From Sphingomonas sp. BK235 (GTDB lineage: Bacteria > Pseudomonadota > Alphaproteobacteria > Sphingomonadales > Sphingomonadaceae): DNA of 64,000 bases. The notes under the pieces are model-generated. The model was not told the DNA's origin. It was given only the letters and a program-made list of their open reading frames with translations, and searched no databases. Position 1 is the first letter of the stretch, and the number at the start of each line of letters is the position of its first letter. Positions 34,387 to 42,407 of the stretch are shown here, one piece after another. Both the position numbers and the translations under genes were made by a program. The stretch spans positions 248,001-312,000 of the forward strand of contig NZ_SLXN01000006.1 in NCBI RefSeq assembly GCF_004345855.1, in the 5' to 3' direction.

Positions 34387-34814
34387 CCGCGACCGGTACC
34401 GACGGCGCGCCGCTGCGGCTGCGCGACCTGCCGCGACCGCTGATCGTCTATTTCTATCCCAAGGACGACACGCCGGGCTGCACCCATGAGGCGCTCGATT
34501 TCTCCGCGCTGGCGAGCCGCTTCGCCGCTGCGGGCGTGGGGATCGTCGGCATCTCGCGCGACACGGTCGCCAAGCACAACAAGTTCATCGCGCGCCATGG
34601 CCTGGTTATTCCGCTCGCCAGCGACCTCGACGGCAGCGTCACCGAGGCCTTCGAGGTCTGGGGCGAGAAGCAGATGTATGGTCGGACCTATATGGGCATC
34701 GAGCGCGCCACCTTCCTGTACGACGCGGATGGGCGGCTGGCGCGCGCGTGGCGCAAGGTGAAGGTGAAAGGCCATGCCGAGGAGGTGCTCGACGCCGCGC
34801 GCTCGCTGGGGTGA
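34365..34814 (+). CDS. bcp: thiol peroxidase, BCP/PrxQ family
   Basis: A 149-residue peroxiredoxin reducing hydroperoxides with thiol donors. FYPKDDTPGCTHEALDF carries the peroxidatic Cys39. The second Cys found five residues later in 2-Cys BCPs is replaced by Leu, so this is a one-Cys-type BCP, resolved by another thiol. ISRDTVAKHNKF and the FEVWGEKQMYGRTYMGIERATF segment are typical. The ATG at 34365 has AGGAG upstream and lies inside the end of glnE, so expression is probably coupled. Confidence 0.93.
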   Translation: MDPLPDVTATGTDGAPLRLRDLPRPLIVYFYPKDDTPGCTHEALDFSALASRFAAAGVGIVGISRDTVAKHNKFIARHGLVIPLASDLDGSVTEAFEVWGEKQMYGRTYMGIERATFLYDADGRLARAWRKVKVKGHAEEVLDAARSLG

Positions 34815-35167
34815 AGCGGGTCTCCGACCGCTGGCCGACAGTGCCGATCGACGGTCATGCGGCGGGTCGAGAATTCCGCGGACCGGCGTGCGCATGGCGC
34901 TCGGCGCACCGGATCCGTCGCGCAGAATCGCCCGCCAACCTACGTAAATTGCGCGATCAAGCCTTGTCCGACTCGGCGAATTACAACGACTCGCCGCGTC
35001 CTTCCGTCATTCGGGCGCGGTCAAGCCCCGCCGCTCTTGTCTCATTAACCCTGCTCGGGTCACAAACCTTTGCGTCCGGGAGGCGATCGTCTCCGGGGCG
35101 GCAGTACGGAAAAGGGGAAGGCCGCGCGGCGACACGCCACCGGCCGTAATCTTTGATCTGGGGTTCG
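34815..35167. other. 353-base gap without a supported gene
   Basis: I see no convincing ORF, repeat-family copy or terminator here. The stretch around 34940-34990 and 35040-35075 is AT-richer than its surroundings and may hold the promoter of the M23 peptidase gene, but no box pair is good enough to annotate. Confidence 0.5.
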
Positions 35168-36301
35168 ATGAACGACACCGCTCTCACGCCGGCCGTGCGC
35201 CCGCTCGATCGCCTGCGCGCCGCTTCCGGGTCGCGCCGCCTGATGGTCCGCGGCGGCGCCGCGCTGGTCCTCGGCTTCGCGGGCTATGGCGCGGTTGCCG
35301 CCAGCCAGCAGGTCGCGCTCGCGACCGGGCTCACCGCCGCGCCGACCAGCGAGCGCAAGCTCGCCCGGATGGAGCAGAAGGTCACCCAGCTCCAGACGCG
35401 CGTCGCCACCATCCGCCACACCGCCGAGCTGCACGCCACCCGCATCGAGCAGCGCCAGGCGCTGCTCGCCGCCGCGCTGACCGGCGCGGGCGAGAGCAAG
35501 GAACTGGCGCGCGCGACGCTCGCGATCGATCCCGACGCCACCCGCGTCGCGGCCGACACGATCAAGCCCTTCCTGCGCGTCGAATCGCGCCAGGCCGAGC
35601 TCGCCGCCGTGGCGCAGCGTGAGCTGGACCAGCGTTACGCCACCACCGCCAAGCAGGTGCGCAAGCTGGGCATCTCCACCTCGCGGCTGGCACGCGGTGG
35701 CAGCGCGATGGGCGGCCCGCTGGTCGAGGCCAACAGCCCCGAGGCGCGCGCCGATCTCGCCGCGGACCAGCAGTTCCGCTCCTTGTTCATGAGCTGGAAG
35801 AAGCTCGACCGGCTCGAGCAGGGCGTGATCGCGATCCCCTCGGTGCAGCCGGTGCAGAAGCTGCAGTTCACCAGCAATTTCGGCATCCGCAGCGATCCCT
35901 TCCGCGGCACCGCGGCGATGCACGCCGGCGTCGACATCCCCGGCCCGAGCGGTACGCCGATCTACGCCACCGCCGACGGGGTGATCAGCCACGCCGGCCG
36001 CCAGGGCGGCTATGGCAACATGGTCGAGATCAACCACGGCAAGGGCATCGCCACCCGCTACGGCCACCTGTCGAAGATCATCGTCGCGGATCATACGCGC
36101 GTGAAGCGCGGCCAGCTGATCGCGCTGATGGGGTCGACCGGGCGCTCGACCGGGCCGCACCTCCATTATGAGGTGCGGATCGACGGTCACGCGGTGAACC
36201 CGGTGCCGTTCCTCACCACCGCCGATTATCTGATGGCCGCGCAGGACCGCGCGGTCGGCCAGATCCCGGTGTCGACCTCCGGCCCCGCGCCGCAGGACTG
36301 A
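35168..36301 (+). CDS. M23 family metallopeptidase with coiled coil
   Basis: A 377-residue murein hydrolase-like protein. A TM or uncleaved signal segment is at about 28-45, a coiled coil at about 60-160, and a C-terminal M23 (LytM) domain at about 235-345. The zinc ligands are all present: H252 and D256 in MHAGVDIPGP, and H333 in HLHYEV, with H300 in RYGHLS also conserved. It should therefore be an active endopeptidase rather than an EnvC-like activator. Start is the ATG at 35168; a TTG five codons earlier is possible. A terminator follows. Confidence 0.92.
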   Translation: MNDTALTPAVRPLDRLRAASGSRRLMVRGGAALVLGFAGYGAVAASQQVALATGLTAAPTSERKLARMEQKVTQLQTRVATIRHTAELHATRIEQRQALLAAALTGAGESKELARATLAIDPDATRVAADTIKPFLRVESRQAELAAVAQRELDQRYATTAKQVRKLGISTSRLARGGSAMGGPLVEANSPEARADLAADQQFRSLFMSWKKLDRLEQGVIAIPSVQPVQKLQFTSNFGIRSDPFRGTAAMHAGVDIPGPSGTPIYATADGVISHAGRQGGYGNMVEINHGKGIATRYGHLSKIIVADHTRVKRGQLIALMGSTGRSTGPHLHYEVRIDGHAVNPVPFLTTADYLMAAQDRAVGQIPVSTSGPAPQD

Positions 36302-36321
36302 TCGTTCCGCTTTAGGAGGGG

Positions 36322-36358
36322 AGGGCCGGCGCCGCGCCAAGCGGGCCGGCCCTTTCTC
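36322..36358 (+). terminator. Rho-independent terminator after the M23 gene
   Basis: AGGGCCGGC (36322-36330) pairs with GCCGGCCCT (36345-36353), followed by TTCTCG. It starts 20 bases after the stop codon. Confidence 0.75.
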
Positions 36359-36398
36359 GTTCCGGGGCAGCGGATGGCGTTACGATCGAGAGTATTTC

Positions 36399-36494
36399 CG
36401 TCATCCCGGCCCCGCGCCGGGATCCATTCTTCCGCGCGAGCAACGCCGGCGGCTCTCGCGGCACGATGGATCCCGGGTCGAGCCCGGGATGACG
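36399..36494. repeat. palindromic intergenic repeat, family 1 (copy 5)
   Basis: Inverted arms starting CGTCATCCCGGCCCCGCGCC and ending CGAGCCCGGGATGACG, with a GCGAGAG/CTCTCGC stem in the centre. It lies between the M23 gene and erpA. Confidence 0.88.
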
Positions 36495-36579
36495 GGAGTG
36501 GATGGGCCAGTGTCGCCGGGCGGTCGGGAAGGCGTCGTGCCCCCTTCCGCCCGCCGTTGCCCGCGCCTATCTTACGCAC

Positions 36580-36918
36580 ATGGCCACGCTCGCACCCGAT
36601 ATCGCGCTCACCCCCGCCGCCGCCGCGCGCGTCGCGGCGATCGCGGCGCGGCAGAACAAGCCCGCGATCCTGCGACTCGCGGTCGAGGGGGGCGGCTGCT
36701 CCGGCTTCCAATATCGCTTCGGCTTCGCCGACGCGCCCGAGGCGAGTGACGTGGTGGTGGAGACCGACGGCGTGCGGCTGGTGGTCGATGACATCAGCCT
36801 CGACCTCGTGCGCGGCGCCAGCGTCGATTATGTCGAGTCGCTGGGCGGTGCCTCGTTCAAGGTCGAGAACCCCCAGGCCGCGAGCGGCTGCGGCTGCGGC
36901 ACCAGCTTCTCGGTCTAG
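36580..36918 (+). CDS. erpA: iron-sulfur cluster insertion protein (A-type carrier)
   Basis: A 112-residue A-type Fe-S carrier delivering clusters to apoproteins. The three conserved cysteines are present: C40 in GGGCSGFQY, and C104 and C106 in the SGCGCGTSF tail. The ATG at 36580 begins MATLAPDIALTPAAAARV, the usual start; in-frame codons upstream run into the repeat. Often found beside dgt in sphingomonads, here it is followed by xth. Confidence 0.93.
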   Translation: MATLAPDIALTPAAAARVAAIAARQNKPAILRLAVEGGGCSGFQYRFGFADAPEASDVVVETDGVRLVVDDISLDLVRGASVDYVESLGGASFKVENPQAASGCGCGTSFSV

Positions 36919-36968
36919 ACTGCTCACGGGGCGAGACAAATGACGCGCCGCGCGATAGATCAGCGCGC

Positions 36969-37739
36969 GTGAAGATCGTCACCTACAACGTCAACGGCAT
37001 CAAGGCGCGGCTGCCGCGGCTGCTCGACTATCTCGAGGAAGCGCAGCCCGACATCGTCTGTCTCCAGGAGCTGAAGTCGAGCGACGAGACCTTCCCCGAG
37101 GCGGAGGTCCGCGGCGCGGGCTATGGCGCAGTGTGGCACGGGCAGAAGGGCTTCAACGGCGTCGCGGTGCTCGCGCGCGGTGCCGATCCGGTCGAGCGCC
37201 AGCGCCGGCTGGCGGGCGAACCCGAGGACGAGCACAGCCGCTATCTCGAATGCGAGGTGTTCGGGCTGACCGTCGCGTCGATCTACCTGCCCAACGGCAA
37301 TCCCCAGCCCGGTCCCAAGTTCGACTATAAGCTGCGCTGGATCGAGCGGCTGCGCGCGCGCGCGGCGCAGCTTCTCGCCGACGAGGTGCCCGCGGTGCTG
37401 GCGGGCGATTACAACGTCATACCCAATGACGACGACGTCTTCTCGGTGCGAGCGATGGCGAGCGACGCGCTGATGCAGCCCGAGAGCCGCCAGGGCTATC
37501 GCGCGCTGGTCGCGCAGGGCTGGACCGACGCGTTGCGCGCCCGCCACCCGCGCGGTGGGATCTGGACCTTCTGGGACTATCAGGCGGGCGCGTGGCAGCG
37601 TGACGCCGGCTTCCGCATCGATCACCTGCTGCTCAGCCCCGCGGTGGCGGATCGGCTGGTCGAGGCGGGCGTCGACAAGGACCATCGCGGCCGCGAGAAA
37701 GCGAGCGACCACGCCCCCACCTGGGTGCGGTTGCGATGA
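36969..37739 (+). CDS. xth: exodeoxyribonuclease III
   Basis: A 256-residue AP endonuclease and 3' exonuclease of base-excision repair. The family landmarks are clear: MKIVTYNVNGIKARLPRLLD, CLQELKS with the metal-binding Glu, YLPNGNP, GDYNVIPNDDDV, FRIDHLLLSP, and the terminal SDHAP. The GTG at 36969 starts it. The stop overlaps the next gene by four bases (ATGA). Confidence 0.95.
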   Translation: MKIVTYNVNGIKARLPRLLDYLEEAQPDIVCLQELKSSDETFPEAEVRGAGYGAVWHGQKGFNGVAVLARGADPVERQRRLAGEPEDEHSRYLECEVFGLTVASIYLPNGNPQPGPKFDYKLRWIERLRARAAQLLADEVPAVLAGDYNVIPNDDDVFSVRAMASDALMQPESRQGYRALVAQGWTDALRARHPRGGIWTFWDYQAGAWQRDAGFRIDHLLLSPAVADRLVEAGVDKDHRGREKASDHAPTWVRLR

Positions 37740-38542
37740 AGCGCGCCGCGCTCGGCGCGCTGATGTCGCTGGTCGCGGCGCCGGCCGTGGCGCAGGACGG
37801 TCCGGTCACCGAGCGTTTCTGTCCCAATCGCCCGTCGCTGGGCGCGAGCGGCTGCGTCACCGTGCTGGGGCAGGTGCAGGTCGAGCTCTCCGGCGTCGAT
37901 TGGCAGCGCGACGATAGCGGCGACTCGCGCGAAGATCTCACGCTGTTCGGCGACGTCACTGCGCGGATCGGTGTGACGCGCGACAGCGAGGTGCAGATCG
38001 AGTTCACCCCGATGGGTACGCTGCGCACGCGCGACAAGGCGACGGGGACGGTGTCACAGCGCTGGGGCGCGGGCGACACGACGATCGGCTATCGCTACGC
38101 GCTGAGCCATCCCGACGGCCGCGCTTTGTCCTCGGCGGTCCAGCCCTATGTGACCTTGCCGACCGGCCGCGCGGGGATCGGCGACGGCGACTGGTCGGCG
38201 GGCGTGATCGTCCCGGTCTATTGGCAGATCGACGAGCGCTGGAGCCTCGACTTCACCGGTCAGACCGCCGCGGCGGTCGACGACGACGGCCATGGCCGCC
38301 ATTTCGACGCGAGCGGCGTGGTCGGCCTCGGCTATGCGCTGACCGACAATGTGACGGCGGTGGCCGAATTGTCGGTGGAGCGCGACGACGATCCCGCCGG
38401 CCTCGTGACACGGACGCTCGCGGCGGGGTCGCTGGCGTGGCAGCCGACCAAGCGGACGCAGCTGGACCTACTCGCCGTGGCAGGGCTCAGCCATGACGCG
38501 CCCGACGCGCGGCTGGTGCTGGGCGGTGCCTTCCTCTTCTGA
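37736..38542 (+). CDS. outer membrane transporter-like protein (MetA-pathway phenol-degradation type)
   Basis: A 268-residue predicted outer membrane beta-barrel. A signal peptide ends at PAVAQ (residue about 20). Alternating strands such as LTLFGDVTARIGVTRDSEVQ and IGYRYALSHPDG end in a terminal Phe (GGAFLF), as for a BAM-recognised barrel. PYVTLPTGRAGIGDGDWSAG is typical of the phenol MetA-degradation/transporter family. It contains a Cys pair (C29/C39) near the start of the mature protein. The substrate is unknown. Start overlaps the xth stop. Confidence 0.72.
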   Translation: MKRAALGALMSLVAAPAVAQDGPVTERFCPNRPSLGASGCVTVLGQVQVELSGVDWQRDDSGDSREDLTLFGDVTARIGVTRDSEVQIEFTPMGTLRTRDKATGTVSQRWGAGDTTIGYRYALSHPDGRALSSAVQPYVTLPTGRAGIGDGDWSAGVIVPVYWQIDERWSLDFTGQTAAAVDDDGHGRHFDASGVVGLGYALTDNVTAVAELSVERDDDPAGLVTRTLAAGSLAWQPTKRTQLDLLAVAGLSHDAPDARLVLGGAFLF

Positions 38543-38644
38543 GCGCGGACGCGCCGGCGGGGAAGGCCGGCGAGCGGATCGTCCGGCCCGGAAGTCACGC
38601 GCGGGGCACGACCGCGCGGGTGCGACGGTCATCGACTGACCCGT

Positions 38645-38923
38645 TCACTCGCCCGGGTCGGCATCGTCCCTGGCGGCGATCAGGGCGAGCACCGCGCGCG
38701 CGCCCTCCGGGCTGGCAGCGGCGAGTTTGAGCGGTCGTGCCTCGAGGCCGACATCGGCATTGAGGAAGGCCATCGCCCCGGCGAGACCGAAGCGTTCGGT
38801 CGCGGCGCGGACCACCTGGCTCTCCCGCGCCGCACTCTCCGGCGACAGCTTGGGAACGTTGCTGGCAGGGCGAAAATACGGGCGACGCGGCGTCCGCGGG
38901 GCGGAGTCTTGCTCGTCGCTCAC
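38645..38923 (-). CDS. small protein with MbcA/ParS/Xre-type toxin-binding segment
   Basis: A 92-residue protein. The N-terminal half is basic and Pro-rich (RTPRRPYFRPASNVPKLSPE). The C-terminal half AMAFLNADVGLEARPLKLAA followed by SPEGARAVLALIAA resembles the DUF2384 toxin-binding domain of Xre/MbcA/ParS antitoxins (WLNxPxxxLGGRPLDLLxTxxG). There is no helix-turn-helix and no RES-type toxin next to it, so it may be an orphan or have a different job. GTG start at 38923. The call is an inference from short similarity. Confidence 0.5.
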   Translation of the reverse strand: MSDEQDSAPRTPRRPYFRPASNVPKLSPESAARESQVVRAATERFGLAGAMAFLNADVGLEARPLKLAAASPEGARAVLALIAARDDADPGE

Positions 38924-39177
38924 GCGACGGCCGCGGCGGGCGGAGAAGGTTGGTCGGACACGTCGAGTCTCCCTGCGTGCAAGCGGGAGCGCGGGTGTCT
39001 CTCAGCCGTCCAGGCTCGCGTTGGTCAGATCTGGACAGTGGCTATCAGATGGGGTGTGCGGTGGCGGACACAAGAGCCCGCCATCATCTGGTGAAATCCG
39101 CCGCATGTCGGCGGCGGCATGCGCCACCATATTGGGCCTTCTATCCTAAGACACTCAAATAGCGCGATAAATCAAAG

Positions 39178-39194
39178 TTGGCACGCGAGCTGCA
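39178..39194 (+). promoter_or_regulatory. sigma-54-type promoter
   Basis: TTGGCACG then CGAG then CTGCA: the invariant GG (39180-39181) and GC (39192-39193) are exactly 10 bases apart, and the match to TTGGCACG-N4-TTGCA differs by one base. It lies 44 bases upstream of the ATG of the small secreted protein gene, in an AT-rich pocket. The rest of the 314-base gap (38924-39237) shows no gene I can support. Confidence 0.55.
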
Positions 39195-39237
39195 AAGCTC
39201 CTGGTGTCCCGATCGACGGGGCGAGGGAGACACTGTC

Positions 39238-39489
39238 ATGAACGCCACGATCATCGCCGCTTTCGCCAGCCTGGTCCTGATCGCGCCGGCACAGGCCGAG
39301 CCGACCACGACTGCCGCCGCCGCCACCACCGCCGCCGCGAGCCAGCCCGACACGGTCGCGCCGGTGCGCAGCGCCAAGACGCGCTATTGCTACAACACCG
39401 AGTCGACCGGCTCGCACATCATCCGTCGCGAGTGCCACACCCGCGCCGAGTGGAAGGAAATGGGCGTCAAGGTTCCCGAGCGGCTCTGA
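39238..39489 (+). CDS. small secreted protein with a Cys pair
   Basis: An 83-residue protein: signal peptide (MNATIIAAFASLVLIAPAQA), a Thr/Ala-rich linker (about 23-45), and a compact C-terminal motif RYCYNTESTGSHIIRRECHT followed by RAEW. The two cysteines (residues about 51 and 65) probably form a disulfide in the periplasm. The C-x(13)-C-x-T-R-x-x-W pattern recurs in small sphingomonad and caulobacterial proteins of unknown function. A sigma-54-type promoter precedes it; GAGGGAGA serves as ribosome site. Confidence 0.75.
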   Translation: MNATIIAAFASLVLIAPAQAEPTTTAAAATTAAASQPDTVAPVRSAKTRYCYNTESTGSHIIRRECHTRAEWKEMGVKVPERL

Positions 39490-39543
39490 CACCCATCACG
39501 CGACGGAGGGAGGGAGCGGCGCCGCCGCTCCCGGTCCCCGCGC

Positions 39544-40695
39544 TCAGAGCGTGCGCTCGTAGACCTGATAGACCTTGTTGACGCGGCTCTCGATCGCGGT
39601 GGCAATCGAGTTCATCCCTTGATTGTCGTCGAGGATCCAGCCGATCTCGCCGCGCGATGCGCCGTAGTTCGCCACCGACGCCTGGCGGATCGCCTCGATC
39701 ATCATGAAGGCGAGCTGGCTCGCCAGCCGCGACGATTGCAGCTCCTTGCGCACCCCCATCAGCGGCACGCGCATCGTGCGCACGCGCGGCTTGCGCAGCC
39801 ACAGCAGCAGCTTGGCCCAGCCGAACGGGAGCAGGCTGCCGTTGAGCGGCCGGATCGCCTCGTTGAGGTCGGGTAGCGTGATCATGAACGCGACCGGCCG
39901 GCCGTCCACCTCGGCGATGCGGATCAGGTCGTTGAACACGATCGGCTTGAGCTTGACGCCGACGTCCTTGATCTCGGGCGGGGTGAGCGGCACGAAACCC
40001 CAGTTATCCGACCAGGCGTCGTTGAGGATCTCGAGGATGATCGCGGCTTCCTCGTCGAAGCGGCTCTTGTCGACCTCGCGCACGACGATGCTCTTGTTGT
40101 TCTCGCCGGAGCGGATGATCCGCTTCACGATCGGCGGGAACTCCTGCGTGATGTCGAGTTCGTAGGTGACCAGCTGTTTCACGGGTCGGTAGCCGGCGCG
40201 CTCGATCCACTCGCGATAGACCGGCTTGTGATGCCCCATCATCACGGTGGGCGCCTGCTCGAACCCCTGGATCAGCAGCCCCGGCTCTTCCCAGATCGAC
40301 ATGCTGATCGGGCCGAGCGCGCGCGTCATCCCCTGCTCGCGCAGCCACGTCTCGGCGCGATCCAGCAGGGCGCGGAAGATGTCCTCGTCCTCCGCGTCCA
40401 TCAGCCCCCATTGGCCGACACCGGGGCCGAAGCCCTGTTCGTCGGGCATGTCGAGCGCGAGCGTGTCGATATGCGCCGAGATCCGCCCGACCACGCGCCC
40501 GTCGCGCCGCGCCAGGAAGAGCTGCGCCTTGGCATGGCTGAACCATCCGTTCTTCTCCGGCGTGATCAGCCCGAGCGCCTCGCCCTTCAGCGGGGGGACC
40601 CAGTAGGGATCGTCCGCGTAAAGCCGGAAGGGCAGGTCGACGAACGCCTTGCGTTCCCGCTTGGTGGTGACCGGGGTGATGGAGAGATCGGACAT
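39544..40695 (-). CDS. GNAT-fold N-acetyltransferase-like protein
   Basis: A 383-residue cytoplasmic protein. LPFRLYADDPYWVPPLKGEA, FLARRDGRVVGRISAHID, and IWEEPGLLIQGF point to a family of long GNAT-like proteins common in alphaproteobacteria, some misannotated as dATP pyrophosphohydrolases. A second half (about 190-383) with WGFVPLTPPEIKDVGVKLKP and IAEVDGRPVAFMITLPD looks like a second GNAT repeat. The substrate is unknown. It is convergent with the small secreted gene. Confidence 0.75.
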   Translation of the reverse strand: MSDLSITPVTTKRERKAFVDLPFRLYADDPYWVPPLKGEALGLITPEKNGWFSHAKAQLFLARRDGRVVGRISAHIDTLALDMPDEQGFGPGVGQWGLMDAEDEDIFRALLDRAETWLREQGMTRALGPISMSIWEEPGLLIQGFEQAPTVMMGHHKPVYREWIERAGYRPVKQLVTYELDITQEFPPIVKRIIRSGENNKSIVVREVDKSRFDEEAAIILEILNDAWSDNWGFVPLTPPEIKDVGVKLKPIVFNDLIRIAEVDGRPVAFMITLPDLNEAIRPLNGSLLPFGWAKLLLWLRKPRVRTMRVPLMGVRKELQSSRLASQLAFMMIEAIRQASVANYGASRGEIGWILDDNQGMNSIATAIESRVNKVYQVYERTL

Positions 40696-40803
40696 GGCGC
40701 TCGCCGTTAAACGGAGAAAGCGATCATAGCGAGCGAGCTTTTACCTGCAACGGGGACCCACGCCGTCCTGTAAAGGTCATGCTGTCGCCACTATGTTGGG
40801 GCA

Positions 40804-41895
40804 ATGGACCGAGCCATGAACACGATCACCCTCGACCGCGCGGGCGCCGCGCCTGTTGCGCCGCGGGCGCCGATCGCCGACGACAAGGCGATGCTGCGCG
40901 CCGCCGCCGAGCTCACCCGCGATCTGGTGCAGCCGCGCCCGGCGCTCTACTGGGCCGACCTGATCGGCTCGGCGCTCGTCGGCTATGCCGCGCTGGCCCT
41001 CGCGGTGACGGTCTCCGCGAGCGGATGGGCCGTGGTGGCGGGGGTCGTCGCGGTGCTGGCGCTGTACCGCGGGATGAGCCTGATCCACGAGCTGACTCAC
41101 ATCAAGCACGCCGCGGTGCCCGGCTTCCGCGCGGCATGGAACGCGTTGATCGGCGTGCCGATGATGATCCCGTCCTTCATGTACGAGGGCGTCCACAATC
41201 TGCACCACGCCAAGACGCGCTACGGTACCGCGGAGGATCCCGAATATCTGCCGCTGGCGCTGATGCGGCCGTGGACCTTGCCGGTGTTCATCCTGGTGTC
41301 GGCGCTGGCGCCGGTCGGGCTGCTGATCCGCTACGCCGTGCTGGCACCGCTGTCGGCGCTGTCGCCGCGGCTGCGCGAGCAGGTGGTGGCGCGCTATTCG
41401 GCGCTGTCGATCAACCCGCAGTTCCGCCGCCGCCCGCCGCAGGGTGAGGAGAAGGCGCGCTGGACGCGCTGGGAGATCGCGACCAGCCTGTGGTCGATCG
41501 CGCTGCTCGCGCTGGCCGCGACGGGTGTCGTGTCGCTGCGCGCGTTCGTCATCTTCCTGCTGGTCGGCTCGGGTGTGGCGCTGATCAACCAGGTGCGCAC
41601 CCTGGTGGCGCATCTGTGGCAGAATGAGGGCGAGCCGATGTCGGTCACCGCCCAATATCTCGACACGGTCAACGTGCCCCCGCCCGCGATGCTGCCGGTG
41701 CTCTGGGCGCCGGTGGGGCTGCGCTATCACGCGCTGCACCATCTGCTGCCGGGATTGCCCTATCACGCGCTGGCGGAGGCGCATCGGCGGATCTCCCGCG
41801 TGCTGGAGCAGGACTCGTCCTATCACAAGGCGAACTACGCCGGTCTGCCGGGGCTGGTGGGCAAGCTCGCCGCGGCGACGATGCGGCCGCGCTGA
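40804..41895 (+). CDS. fatty acid desaturase family protein
   Basis: A 363-residue integral membrane di-iron enzyme. Its histidine boxes are visible: HELTHIKH (about 98-105), HNLHHAK (about 137-143), and HALHHLLPGLPYH (about 311-323). Four hydrophobic helices flank them. It probably introduces a double bond or hydroxylates a lipid or carotenoid; the exact substrate cannot be read. Start is either the ATG at 40804 or the one at 40816. Downstream repeats separate it from lptG. Confidence 0.85.
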   Translation: MDRAMNTITLDRAGAAPVAPRAPIADDKAMLRAAAELTRDLVQPRPALYWADLIGSALVGYAALALAVTVSASGWAVVAGVVAVLALYRGMSLIHELTHIKHAAVPGFRAAWNALIGVPMMIPSFMYEGVHNLHHAKTRYGTAEDPEYLPLALMRPWTLPVFILVSALAPVGLLIRYAVLAPLSALSPRLREQVVARYSALSINPQFRRRPPQGEEKARWTRWEIATSLWSIALLALAATGVVSLRAFVIFLLVGSGVALINQVRTLVAHLWQNEGEPMSVTAQYLDTVNVPPPAMLPVLWAPVGLRYHALHHLLPGLPYHALAEAHRRISRVLEQDSSYHKANYAGLPGLVGKLAAATMRPR

Positions 41896-41934
41896 GGCCG
41901 GCGCGCGGTACCTCCTGTCACCAGCGTCATCCTG

Positions 41935-42267
41935 AACTTGTTTCAGGATCCACGGGGCCGGACCCAAAAGGGTCATTGTCGCGAGAGCGATTTGCCTCCG
42001 TCATCCCGGGCTCGACCCGGGATCCATGGTGCCGCGAGAGCAGCGGGCGTTGCCCTCGCGGAGGAATGGATCCCGGCGCGAGGCCGGGATGACGATGAGG
42101 GAAGAGAAAGCGGCTTCCCTCATCGTAACGTATCACCCGAGAATCGCAGCGGCAGATCAGACGGCCGAAGATGCTAACGGCCTTTTGGGTCCGGACCCAC
42201 GGTCCCGCAAACGCCGCAGCCGGCGGGTAAGCGGCACGGTGGATCCTGAAACGAGTTCAGGATGACG
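41935..42267. repeat. compound family 1 repeat (copy 6)
   Basis: An outer inverted pair of the CCTGAACTTGTTTCAGG variant (arms near 41935-41962 and 42240-42267) encloses a complete CCCGGG-type family 1 palindrome (about 42000-42093). Between them, CCCAAAAGG and CCTTTTGGG segments (about 41965 and 42182) also pair. This is a nested palindrome in the 512-base gap between the desaturase gene and lptG. Confidence 0.85.
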
Positions 42268-42314
42268 CCAGTGGGGGGCAGCGGGACGTGAGCACCTCGC
42301 CCTTCTTCCCTCGT

Positions 42315-42387
42315 GTTCCTGCGGACGCAGGAACCCAGAGCCACGGGCGTCTCGTCTGCGGCACCAGGCTCCTGCGCGCGCAGGAGC
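42315..42387. repeat. two short CTCCTGCG/CGCAGGAG hairpins
   Basis: GTTCCTGCGGACGCAGGAAC (42315-42334) and GCTCCTGCGCGCGCAGGAGC (42368-42387) are perfect or near-perfect palindromes 33 bases apart, just past the lptG stop codon. They may together form a larger structure and could serve as the lptG terminator, though no T-run follows. Confidence 0.7.
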
Positions 42388-42407
42388 ATCGGTGCGCGAT
42401 CGGGGCG

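Noticed and set aside
35040..35080. A sigma-70 promoter before the M23 gene
   Set aside because: A TTGTCT hexamer is present but no acceptable -10 lies at 16-18 bases.
39000..39150. Short frames between 38924 and 39237 as genes
   Set aside because: Three overlapping frames of 60-140 codons exist, but they are Arg/Ser/Cys-rich without ribosome sites or recognisable features.
31023..42267. The repeat clusters as CRISPR arrays
   Set aside because: Units are inverted, not direct, spacing is irregular, and no cas genes are present.
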